From NCBI RefSeq assembly GCF_021310995.1, contig NZ_CP054150.1, positions 2,046,001 to 2,110,000 on the forward strand: 64,000 nucleotides of DNA, written 5' to 3'. Position numbers and translations under genes: made by a program. A model generated the notes under the pieces. It was not told the origin of the DNA, ran no database searches, and was given only the letters and a program-made list of their open reading frames with translations. Below, piece by piece: positions 57,053 through 64,000 of this stretch. Positions within the stretch are counted from its first letter, which is position 1, and each line of letters opens with the position of its first letter. The stretch is from Agrobacterium vaccinii. GTDB lineage: Bacteria; Pseudomonadota; Alphaproteobacteria; Rhizobiales; Rhizobiaceae.

Positions 57053-57955
57053 ATGCCTATGCCGTTGGACTGGGACAAACTGCGCATATTTCATGCGGCC
57101 GCCGAAGCTGGCTCCTTCACACACGCAGCAGACAAGCTGCATCTCTCCCAGTCGGCCATCAGCCGTCAGGTCAGCGCGCTGGAACAGGATGTCGGCGTCA
57201 AGCTGTTTCACCGCCACGCGCGTGGCCTCATTCTGACCGAACAGGGCGAGTTGCTGTATCGCACCGCGCATGACGTTCTGTTGAAGCTCGAAACCGTCAA
57301 AATGCAACTGACGGAAACGACGGAGAAACCGAGCGGCAAGCTGCGCGTCACCACCACTGTCGGCCTTGGCCAAGGCTGGTTGACGGACAAGGTGCAGGAA
57401 TTTCTCCAGCTCTACCCGGAAATGGCCATCCAGCTCATTCTCGACAATGAAGAGCTGGATGTGAACATGCGCCATGCGGATTGCGCGATCCGCTTGCGCC
57501 AGCCACAGCAATCGGACCTCATCCAGCGCAAGCTGTTTACCGTGCACATGCACGTCTATGCCGCGCCCTCCTACATCAACCGGTACGGAGAGCCGCAGTC
57601 GATCGAGGATCTCGATAATCACAAGGTCATTTCCTTCGGAGAGCCGGCGCCGAACTATCTTCTGGATGTGAACTGGCTTGAGAATGCCGGGCGCTCTTCT
57701 GATAACACGCGGCTGGCGCATTTGCAGATCAACAGCCAAACGTCGATCAAGCGCGCCTGCCTGCTGGGAATCGGCATTGCATGCCTGCCAGACTACATCG
57801 TCGGGCGCGATCCCGGCCTGATCCAGCTGTCGTTGCCCGCAGATATTCCGTCGTTCGATACCTATTTTTGCTACCCGGACGAATTGAAGAACGCTGCCAA
57901 ACTGAAAGTTTTCAGAGACTTTATTGTCGCCAAGGCGCGCAACTGGAATTTCTGA
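57053..57955 (+). CDS. lsrB: LysR-type regulator LsrB/VtlR
   Basis: A 300-aa LysR regulator. N-terminal winged helix-turn-helix (LRIFHAAAEAGSFTHAADKLHLSQSAISRQVSALEQ) and a periplasmic-binding-fold effector domain. In rhizobia LsrB lies in the same operon as trxB and governs redox and LPS genes; the Brucella and Agrobacterium homologue, VtlR, activates an AbcR sRNA. Here it is followed by two AbcR-like sRNAs, supporting the name. No strong ribosome-binding site is seen, consistent with coupling to trxB. Confidence 0.9.
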   Translation: MPMPLDWDKLRIFHAAAEAGSFTHAADKLHLSQSAISRQVSALEQDVGVKLFHRHARGLILTEQGELLYRTAHDVLLKLETVKMQLTETTEKPSGKLRVTTTVGLGQGWLTDKVQEFLQLYPEMAIQLILDNEELDVNMRHADCAIRLRQPQQSDLIQRKLFTVHMHVYAAPSYINRYGEPQSIEDLDNHKVISFGEPAPNYLLDVNWLENAGRSSDNTRLAHLQINSQTSIKRACLLGIGIACLPDYIVGRDPGLIQLSLPADIPSFDTYFCYPDELKNAAKLKVFRDFIVAKARNWNF

Positions 57956-58144
57956 CCCTCTCAATCAGCTGAAAACGTAGTAGTATGAGCAGCTTAGCGA
58001 CATCCCTCAGAGGTGGCGCAACGCATTTTCATTGGCAGATTTGCGAAATAAATATGACAGCGAATAGCAGTGATGCGCCAGACGCAGGGCTGGCCTGCAC
58101 AAAAAAGAGTTGAATGCTGCCCAAGAAAGCATCATATCGCACAC

Positions 58145-58263
58145 AGCTGATGCACACGGCGGCTTTTCCTCCCAGTTCCGCCGCGTCAGCTGTTCCCCTC
58201 TGGAGGTTTTATAACCTTCACACTTATAAGGGCCCTGGAGCAATCCGGTGGCCCTCTTTTTTT
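58145..58263 (+). ncRNA. abcR: AbcR-family sRNA, first copy
   Basis: About 119 nt. Promoter TTGAAT (58110-58115), 17-bp spacer, CATATC (58133-58138) puts the start near 58145. The body has CCTCCCAG and the conserved GTTCCCCTCTGGAGG, both able to pair with Shine-Dalgarno regions. The terminator is AGGGCC/GGCCCT (58229-58255) plus seven T. A 24-nt segment (58187-58210) recurs exactly in the second copy. Position behind lsrB fits AbcR, the Hfq-dependent repressor of ABC-transporter mRNAs. Whether this is AbcR1 or AbcR2 I cannot say. Ends inferred. Confidence 0.85.
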
Positions 58264-58291
58264 ACCCGCAAAATTTTTCTCTCTACCAGAG

Positions 58292-58302
58292 GTTCATTGA
58301 AC
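58292..58302. promoter_or_regulatory. Candidate LysR-type box before the second AbcR sRNA
   Basis: GTTCATTGAAC is an 11-bp perfect inverted repeat nine bases upstream of the -35 element (58312). That is a plausible LsrB/VtlR activation site. No equivalent is seen before the first copy. Confidence 0.5.
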
Positions 58303-58346
58303 AAATCGCCCTTGTTCTTGGCCGCCTGCACTTCCATATTGATATT

Positions 58347-58444
58347 AGCTGTTGCGGATGCGGTCGCATCGAGCAGCTGTTCCCCTCTGGAGGTTTTGGC
58401 CTTCAAACTGTCAGGCCGCGGAGAAATCCAGCGGTCTTTTTTTT
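58347..58444 (+). ncRNA. abcR: AbcR-family sRNA, second copy
   Basis: About 98 nt. Promoter TTGTTC (58312-58317), 17-bp spacer, CATATT (58335-58340). The body repeats the 24-nt conserved segment at 58374-58397 with GTTCCCCTCTGGAGG. The terminator stem is GGCCGC/GCGGTC with GGA/TCC inside, then eight T. The rest differs from the first copy, as in known tandem AbcR pairs. Ends inferred. Confidence 0.85.
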
Positions 58445-58483
58445 GCTTTGCGAAATCAAAAAGAAATCTCATCCGCGCACTTG

Positions 58484-58503
58484 ATATCGATAAATCTCGA
58501 TAT
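58484..58503. promoter_or_regulatory. ArsR-type operator before arsR gene
   Basis: ATATCGA (58484-58490) and TCGATAT (58497-58503) form an exact 7-bp inverted repeat with a 6-nt spacer, 33 bp upstream of the regulator start. It likely mediates autoregulation. Confidence 0.6.
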
Positions 58504-58536
58504 AAATATCGTAATGTGCAGATATACGGAAACGAT

Positions 58537-58827
58537 ATGAACCACGAAGACGCCCTGAAGGCCATTGCTCATCCGGTGCGATTGAAATTTCTGGAATGGC
58601 TGAAGGAGCCCGATCAGCATTTCAATCAGGCACATCCCTTCACCATGGGTGTGTGCGCGCATCAGTTCGAAATTTCAGGCCTGTCGCAATCGACCGTCTC
58701 CTCCCACCTTGCGGCCTTGCAGGCCGCCGGGCTGGTCCGGTCGCGAAAGGTCGGGCAGTGGAATTTCTACGAGCGTGACGAGGACAATATCGCAGCCTTT
58801 CTCCGCTATCTGAACCAGAAGCTTTAA
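58537..58827 (+). CDS. ArsR/SmtB family transcriptional regulator
   Basis: A 96-aa winged-helix regulator (ALKAIAHPVRLKFLEWLKEP, then GLSQSTVSSHLAALQAAGLVRSRKVGQWNFY). There is no classic metal-binding CxC in the recognition helix; one Cys in GVCAHQF could sense redox or electrophiles. ATG at 58537 has GGAAA upstream; the frame continues through the sRNA genes but is not coding there. It precedes an old yellow enzyme gene by 47 bp, presumably its target. Confidence 0.88.
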   Translation: MNHEDALKAIAHPVRLKFLEWLKEPDQHFNQAHPFTMGVCAHQFEISGLSQSTVSSHLAALQAAGLVRSRKVGQWNFYERDEDNIAAFLRYLNQKL

Positions 58828-58874
58828 GCGCGCTTTTTCGGCGCTCTCTATCAACCAGAAGAGAAAGCACTTTC

Positions 58875-59987
58875 ATGACTAAACTGTTCGAACCTGCACA
58901 GGCAGGCGATATTTCGCTGGCAAACCGCATCGTCATGGCCCCCCTCACCCGCAACCGTTCGCCGGGCGCAATTCCCAACAATCTCAACGCTACCTATTAT
59001 GAGCAGCGCGCAACGGCAGGCCTTATCGTCACCGAGGGCACGCCTGTCTCACAGCAGGGTCAGGGTTACGCAGACGTACCCGGCCTCTACAAGCAGGAAG
59101 CCATCAATGGCTGGAAGGCCGTAACCGAAGGCGTGCACAAGGCAGGCGGCAAGATCGTCGCGCAGATCTGGCACGTCGGTCGCATTTCGCACACCTCGCT
59201 GCAGCCACATGGCGGCCAGCCGGTTGCGCCGTCCGCCATTAAGGCCAAATCCAAGACCTACATCATCAATGATGACGGCACCGGCAGCTTTGCCGAAACA
59301 TCCGAGCCGCGCGAGCTTGGATTGAACGAAATTCCCGTCGTGCTGGAAGATTACCGCACCGGCGCGCGCGCAGCCATCGATGCAGGCTTCGACGGCGTGG
59401 AAATTCACGCTGCCAACGGCTACCTCATCGACCAGTTCCTGAAATCCGGCACCAACCAGCGCACGGATGAATACGGCGGCTCCATCGAGAACCGCGCGCG
59501 CTTCCTTCTGGAAGTCGTCGATGCGGTCGCCAAGGAAATCGGCGCTGGCCGGACGGGCATCCGCCTCTCGCCGGTGACGCCTGCCAATGACATCTTCGAA
59601 GCCGACCCGCAGCCTTTGTTCGACTATGTTGTACGCGAACTCGGCAGCCGTGGCCTGTCCTTCATCCACGTCATCGAAGGCGCAACCGGCGGTCCGCGCG
59701 ATTTCAAGCAGGGCGACAAGCCTTTCGACTATGCCGCTTTGAAGGCCGCTTACACCAATGCCGGTGGCAAAGGCCTGTGGATCGCCAACAATGGCTATAA
59801 CCGTGAGAGCGCAATCGAAGCGACCGAAAGCGGCAAGGTCGACGCCGTGGCCTTCGGCAAGGCCTTCATTTCCAACCCGGATCTGGTTCAGCGCCTAAAG
59901 GACAATGCTCCGTTGAACGAGCCTAACCAGGCCACCTTCTATGGCGGCGGTGCTGAAGGCTACACCGACTATCCGGCTCTGGCATAA
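58875..59987 (+). CDS. Old yellow enzyme-type NADH:flavin oxidoreductase
   Basis: A 370-aa FMN enzyme. Seen: IVMAPLTRNRSPGAIPN at the N terminus, QIWHVGRISH (with substrate-binding residues), EIHAANGYLIDQFLKSGTNQRTDEYGGSIENR, and GYNRESAIEA near the C terminus. It reduces activated C=C or nitro groups with NAD(P)H (NemA/XenA type). It likely forms an operon with the ArsR regulator and may detoxify electrophiles. ATG at 58875 follows AAGAGAAAGC. Confidence 0.93.
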   Translation: MTKLFEPAQAGDISLANRIVMAPLTRNRSPGAIPNNLNATYYEQRATAGLIVTEGTPVSQQGQGYADVPGLYKQEAINGWKAVTEGVHKAGGKIVAQIWHVGRISHTSLQPHGGQPVAPSAIKAKSKTYIINDDGTGSFAETSEPRELGLNEIPVVLEDYRTGARAAIDAGFDGVEIHAANGYLIDQFLKSGTNQRTDEYGGSIENRARFLLEVVDAVAKEIGAGRTGIRLSPVTPANDIFEADPQPLFDYVVRELGSRGLSFIHVIEGATGGPRDFKQGDKPFDYAALKAAYTNAGGKGLWIANNGYNRESAIEATESGKVDAVAFGKAFISNPDLVQRLKDNAPLNEPNQATFYGGGAEGYTDYPALA

Positions 59988-59994
59988 AACGAAA

Positions 59995-60026
59995 AAGCCG
60001 CGCATTCATTCGGGTGCGCGGCTTAT
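59995..60026. terminator. Terminator between OYE and epimerase genes
   Basis: AAGCCGCGCA (59995-60004) pairs exactly with TGCGCGGCTT (60015-60024). A-run to the left serves the minus-strand gene; the T-run to the right is weak. Confidence 0.75.
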
Positions 60027-60037
60027 CTCATTGCATG

Positions 60038-61048
60038 TCATGCATGCGATACGGCTCGCGGAACCTTGCCAACATATTCTGGCTTCAGGCATTTGAGAGA
60101 GATAAGCGTCGCACACACAGCATCATCGATGGCTGTTTGCGGCTCATCACCAAGAAAGCCGGTGAGTTTTGTGTTGCTCATCCTGATCGGCACCTTCCAC
60201 AAATAGCGCATTTCGGCCACCTCTCGAAACATCGGCACGAATGGTGAGGCAAGCTTCAACAGCCACCAAGGCGTCTGCTTGACCGAAATCTTGTGACCAA
60301 CCACCCGCTGGATGGCTGCTGACATGCCTTTACCATCAGCATCCCAAAATCCATCCATGTGGTAGACTGCGAATGGCTCAAGCTCATCTGCACGATCCAG
60401 CAAGCGACCCATCGTTTCGGCGACATCCGGCAGATAGGCCCACTGGTGGCCGACTCCAGGTGAACCGGGGTTGGAAATCCGCGTAATCTTTTTGCCCGGC
60501 GTGACAAGACCCTGGCTGAACCAGTTGTTGTTTGCACCCGGGCCGAAGAAATCACCGGCGCGAACGATGAGCACCGGTGTTTCCGGTGTCGCGGAAGCCT
60601 GTAGCCTTCTCTCCATCTCGACGCGGATGCCGCCCTTACGTGTCACCGCATTTTGCGAGCTATCCTCCGTTGGAAATGGAAAGGCATCGGGCCCGAAATT
60701 ATAGACCGTTCCGGGTAGCACAATCCGCGCATCGACTGCTTTCGCGGCGGCGATCGTGCTGTCCAGCATGGGAAGAACGAGTGTTTCCCAATTCTTGTAA
60801 CCCGCCGGGTTGACGGCGTGCACGATCAGGGAAGCACCCTCCGCTGCTTTCACCACATCGGATGCGCTCATGACATCGCCCAGAACCCATTCCAGTGTGG
60901 CACTGATCGACTGTGGAACATTGCCCCGAACAAGCGCCCGCACGCGCCAGCCCCGGCGCAGCAGCATATCCATGGCGTGTCCGCCAATACCGCCACGCGC
61001 GCCCAGAAGAAGTGCTAATGGCTTTGTCGTCTCATTATTGTTGGTCAA
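60038..61048 (-). CDS. NAD(P)-dependent epimerase/dehydratase (extended SDR)
   Basis: About 336 aa. N-terminal Rossmann motif LLGARGGIGGHAMDMLL (with GARGGIG in place of the usual GxxGxxG), then PGTVYNFGPDA and QWAYLPDVAETMGRLLDRA. The catalytic Tyr/Lys pair of the family (YxxxK) is not intact: YNFGP stands there, so an enzymatic or binding-only role is open. TTG at 61048 with GGAG eight bases upstream is my start; ATG at 61072 lacks a ribosome-binding site. Divergent from a LysR regulator that probably controls it. Confidence 0.75.
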   Translation of the reverse strand: MTNNNETTKPLALLLGARGGIGGHAMDMLLRRGWRVRALVRGNVPQSISATLEWVLGDVMSASDVVKAAEGASLIVHAVNPAGYKNWETLVLPMLDSTIAAAKAVDARIVLPGTVYNFGPDAFPFPTEDSSQNAVTRKGGIRVEMERRLQASATPETPVLIVRAGDFFGPGANNNWFSQGLVTPGKKITRISNPGSPGVGHQWAYLPDVAETMGRLLDRADELEPFAVYHMDGFWDADGKGMSAAIQRVVGHKISVKQTPWWLLKLASPFVPMFREVAEMRYLWKVPIRMSNTKLTGFLGDEPQTAIDDAVCATLISLKCLKPEYVGKVPRAVSHA

Positions 61049-61096
61049 TGCTATCACTCCATGTGAATTCATCGCTGGAGTATGAGCGCACTATCC

Positions 61097-61140
61097 GCTA
61101 TACGAAATTGTCTAAATATGTTGAATGGCTATACGGAAAT
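61097..61140. promoter_or_regulatory. Direct repeats in LysR/epimerase divergent region
   Basis: GCTATACG occurs at 61097 and 61128, 31 bp apart (about three helical turns), between the divergent genes. Candidate LysR binding half-sites. Confidence 0.4.
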
Positions 61141-61142
61141 CC

Positions 61143-62087
61143 ATGATCAAAGAACGCGAGATCAGCTGGGATTATTACCGCACCTTCCTCAATGTCCTAC
61201 GCGACGGATCGCTGTCTGCCGCCGCCCGCGAACTCGGCATAACCCAGCCGACCGTAGGCCGCCACATCGGTGCGCTGGAGGAGAGCATGGGTTTTCAGCT
61301 CTTCATCCGCTCGCCCCACGGGCTGGTCCCAACGGATGCGGCAATTGCCTTAAAGCCCTACGCCGAAAATCTTGCAGCCACCGCCTCTGCCCTCTTGCGC
61401 GCCGCTTCAGGTGAAGTGGGAAAGATCGAAGGGGCCGTGCGCATCAGCGCGTCCGATGTCATTGGCGTGGAAATCCTACCGCCGATCATCGCAGCGCTTC
61501 AGGAACTGCATCCAAAGCTGGAGATCGAACTTTCACTGTCCGATACGCTCGAGGATTTGCTGCGTCGCGAGGCAGATATCGCCATCCGCATGTCCGAGCC
61601 GGTCCAGGATGCGATCGTCATGCGCTATATCGGTAATTTCAGGGTCGGTTTCTACGCGAGCAACGACTATCTCCAGAAAATGGGCACGCCGCTGTCCAAA
61701 GCCGATCTCACCAACCACCGCCTCATCGGCTTCGACAGGAAAACCCCCTTCATAAGAGCCACCCTTCAGCGAATGAGAAAAGACAACCCGAGCATCCCAG
61801 ACGCCGAAAATATCCCATTTGCCATTCGCGCCGACAGCAATCTCGCACAGCTATCCATGATACGTGCCGGTGCAGGCGTAGGATTTTGCCAAGTCGGCCT
61901 TGGCAGCCGTGACCCGAACCTAACCCACATTCTGCCGGAAATGGAAATACCGCTGCACACATGGGTCGCAATGCATGAGAACCTGCGCACATCTCCCCGC
62001 TGCCGCGCCGTTTTCAACGCGCTGGTTGACGGACTGAAAGGGTTTTTAAAAACAGCGGACCCTGACGCGCTCGCCAGCAAAAGATAA
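61143..62087 (+). CDS. LysR family transcriptional regulator
   Basis: A 314-aa regulator from ATG at 61143 (GGAAA upstream; 61125 is the alternative). Helix-turn-helix SWDYYRTFLNVLRDGSLSAAARELGITQPTVGRHIGALEE, then an effector domain (GAVRISASDVIGVEILPPIIAAL). LysR proteins usually act on the divergent neighbour, here the SDR gene. Inducer unknown. Confidence 0.9.
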   Translation: MIKEREISWDYYRTFLNVLRDGSLSAAARELGITQPTVGRHIGALEESMGFQLFIRSPHGLVPTDAAIALKPYAENLAATASALLRAASGEVGKIEGAVRISASDVIGVEILPPIIAALQELHPKLEIELSLSDTLEDLLRREADIAIRMSEPVQDAIVMRYIGNFRVGFYASNDYLQKMGTPLSKADLTNHRLIGFDRKTPFIRATLQRMRKDNPSIPDAENIPFAIRADSNLAQLSMIRAGAGVGFCQVGLGSRDPNLTHILPEMEIPLHTWVAMHENLRTSPRCRAVFNALVDGLKGFLKTADPDALASKR

Positions 62088-62101
62088 ATCTCCGTCTCAG
62101 C

Positions 62102-62377
62102 TCAGACGGCATTGCGGCTCGGTTGCGGCTCCTCATAAACGTCAACCACCTCAGCCTCCGGCCTGTCACCGCCCTGGCTGTATTCTTCGTGCCAGCGGCC
62201 TGCTTCATCCTGATAGGCAATCTCTGTGTCTTCATCGCCGACCTGCTGCTCGGCGGCGGCGATGCGGGCGGCCTGGACGGCGTCGGAATGGGTGGGAAAG
62301 GCTTCGGAATAGGCTCCGCTCATGCGGTAAGCCCAGCCGCCATCATGCTCCACAATCTCATACACCACTTTGGTCAT
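62102..62377 (-). CDS. DUF2188-like small acidic protein
   Basis: A 91-aa protein from ATG at 62377, which has GAGGAGGAAG just upstream; the frame opens at 62425. Residues about 2-60 (VVYEIVEHDGGWAYRMSGAYSEAFPTHSDAVQAARIAAAEQ) are of the DUF2188 type, followed by an acidic tail (DRPEAEVVDVYEEPQ). Role unknown; relatives are stress-linked small proteins. Confidence 0.75.
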   Translation of the reverse strand: MTKVVYEIVEHDGGWAYRMSGAYSEAFPTHSDAVQAARIAAAEQQVGDEDTEIAYQDEAGRWHEEYSQGGDRPEAEVVDVYEEPQPSRNAV

Positions 62378-62561
62378 GCACACTTCCTCCTCTAGATTGA
62401 AGGAGCGTGGCAACCTTTGCCGCAAACATGCATTGAAGGACGAGATCGCGGCATTGTTGCCATGTCCTTGAGTGCACTATCCTACCAAATTGCCCAATGT
62501 GCAAATCCCGCATGTTGCCGCAGCCTTGATCATCATCAATCCACGATACGGAAGGGCGACC

Positions 62562-63677
62562 ATGTCGATTGCGACGACGCTGAAAGAGGAGCGCATGTTG
62601 TTTGCGGCGGTGCCATGCGCAGTCGCTGCATATTTCGCAGAACATATGGTGATGGAACAGAGCAAGACGCTCTCATTCGTCGTGGCCGCAGCGCTGATCG
62701 GCGTGATCATTCTCGTGTCGATGCGGGTGGCGCATCACGCAGAAATCCTTGCTGCCAAGGTCGGCGATCCCTATGGCACGATGATCCTCACGCTGTCCGC
62801 CGTTGCCGTCGAGGTGTTGATCCTCGCAATCATCATGCAGGAATCCACCTCCCCCACGCTGGTGCGCGATACCATCTATTCCGCCGTCATGATCGATATC
62901 AATGGCATCCTCGGCATCGCCGCCCTGCTGGGAGGACTTCGCCACGGTGAGCAGCCCTATAATGACGATTCCGCCCGCACCTATGTGGTGATGATCCTGA
63001 CCGCCATGGGCATCTCCATGATCGTGCCGGAATTCATTCCAGAGGCGAAATGGCATTTTTATTCCATCTTCACCATCGGCGCGATGATTGCTCTCTACGC
63101 ACTTTTCCTGAAAATGCAGGTCGGTCCGCACAGCTATTTCTTCAGCTACCGCTACCCGCGCACGGAGCGGAAGAAAACCGCTGCCGAGCAGCAGGCCGAG
63201 GCGGAGGACGAGGACGACGAAGGCCCCGCTTCCTATTCCATCGGCGTCATTCTCGTCGGCGTCGTCATTATCGGCGTTCTCGCGGAATTCATGTCCGCCT
63301 TTCTCAGCAACGGGCTGGAAGGCAGCGGCGCGCCGTTGGCACTGATGGCGGTCGTCGTCGCGACGATCTCTGCGGCACCGGAGATCATGACGGCTATGCG
63401 TTCGGCTCTTCGCAATCGCATGCAGTCGGTCGTCAACATCGCCATGGGCGCTTCGCTATCGACGGTGATCCTGACCGTGCCGGTCATGGAGGCGATCGCT
63501 CTCTATACCGGCCAGCCATTCATCATGGCCATGACGCCGGTGCAGACGGTGATGGTTTTCATCACGCTCTTTGCGGCTGCGATCAATTTGAATGATGGTG
63601 AGACGAATGCCATCGAGGGTATGACGCACTTCATTTTGTTCGCGACATTCCTCATGCTGCTGTTTCTGGGTCTCTGA
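62562..63677 (+). CDS. Calcium:proton antiporter (ChaA-like, CaCA family)
   Basis: A 371-aa protein with ten or eleven membrane segments. The two alpha-repeat motifs are present: SAVAVEVLILAIIMQE and VVVATISAAPEIMTAM. An acidic cytoplasmic loop lies between (EAEDEDDEGPAS). It expels Ca2+ or Na+ for H+. ATG at 62562 has GGAAGG seven bases upstream; the frame opens at 62472. Confidence 0.88.
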   Translation: MSIATTLKEERMLFAAVPCAVAAYFAEHMVMEQSKTLSFVVAAALIGVIILVSMRVAHHAEILAAKVGDPYGTMILTLSAVAVEVLILAIIMQESTSPTLVRDTIYSAVMIDINGILGIAALLGGLRHGEQPYNDDSARTYVVMILTAMGISMIVPEFIPEAKWHFYSIFTIGAMIALYALFLKMQVGPHSYFFSYRYPRTERKKTAAEQQAEAEDEDDEGPASYSIGVILVGVVIIGVLAEFMSAFLSNGLEGSGAPLALMAVVVATISAAPEIMTAMRSALRNRMQSVVNIAMGASLSTVILTVPVMEAIALYTGQPFIMAMTPVQTVMVFITLFAAAINLNDGETNAIEGMTHFILFATFLMLLFLGL

Positions 63678-63682
63678 AACAA

Positions 63683-63712
63683 AAAAGCCCAGCATCGCTG
63701 CCGGGCTTTTCC
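63683..63712. terminator. Bidirectional terminator
   Basis: AAAAGCCC (63683-63690) and GGGCTTTT (63703-63710) flank a 12-nt loop, with A-run and T-run either side. It lies between the antiporter and the convergent aminotransferase gene. Confidence 0.8.
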
Positions 63713-63728
63713 TCAATTCAATCAGGGA

Positions 63729-64000
<272 letters not shown>

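Noticed and set aside
57985..58113. Possible 42-residue ORF between lsrB and the first sRNA
   Set aside because: No ribosome-binding site and it ends in the sRNA promoter; no similarity recognised.
58114..58536. N-terminal extension of the ArsR frame
   Set aside because: It runs through both sRNA genes and their terminators; the ArsR homology begins at 58537.

Overview
The window looks like a chromosomal segment of an Agrobacterium/Rhizobium-group alphaproteobacterium. The evidence is GC-rich protein-coding DNA, a rhizobial-size CarB (1161 aa), rhizobial intergenic palindromes, an Agp2-type bacteriophytochrome, and the block greA - lps glycosyltransferases - lrp - trxB - lsrB - tandem AbcR sRNAs - arsR, which I recall in the same order from Sinorhizobium and Agrobacterium. 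The proteins are clearly diverged from what I remember of A. tumefaciens C58, so this is probably another species of the group. I see no phage, insertion sequence or CRISPR array.

Layout. 1-630: no gene, but a structured region with a terminator and a repeat. 631-7113 (minus strand): an operon-like run of Fe-alcohol dehydrogenase, aldehyde dehydrogenase, glutamine-synthetase-like ligase, ethanolamine-type permease and N-formylglutamate amidohydrolase-family enzyme, suggesting gamma-glutamylated ethanolamine (amino-alcohol) breakdown. 7270-13422 (plus strand): a divergent RpiR regulator, a four-gene ABC importer and a zinc alcohol dehydrogenase, possibly part of the same catabolic unit. 13441-23779: repeats, small membrane proteins, a leucine-rich-repeat protein, metH, an AGE-family isomerase, a secreted phosphatase, a degenerate stand-alone SecY-like protein and a low-molecular-weight phosphatase-like protein. 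23819-29662: tRNA(CAU), SIMPL protein, YjbQ, bacteriophytochrome and a TonB-like DUF930 protein.

29779-37222 is core information processing: rpoD, dnaG, a brnTA toxin-antitoxin pair with a broken toxin, yqeY and carA. 37260-47327 carries a MATE exporter with an attenuator-like leader, a chemoreceptor, a DUF2938 protein, a YpfJ metallopeptidase, a glutathione transferase and carB. 47431-50582 holds an AHSA1 protein and a two-gene radical-SAM/UdgX DNA-repair operon with an alphaproteobacterial LexA box across its promoter.

50803-58827 is greA, four glycosyltransferases for the LPS core, an Lrp regulator, trxB, lsrB, two tandem AbcR-family sRNAs and a small ArsR regulator. 58875-64000 holds an old yellow enzyme, an NAD-dependent epimerase with a divergent LysR regulator, a DUF2188-like protein, a Ca2+/H+ antiporter and the 3' end of an aspartate aminotransferase that runs off the window. 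The most interesting items are the amino-alcohol catabolic island, the SOS-boxed radical-SAM/UdgX pair, the SecY-like orphan, and the MATE leader in which a 14-residue ORF lies across a terminator hairpin.
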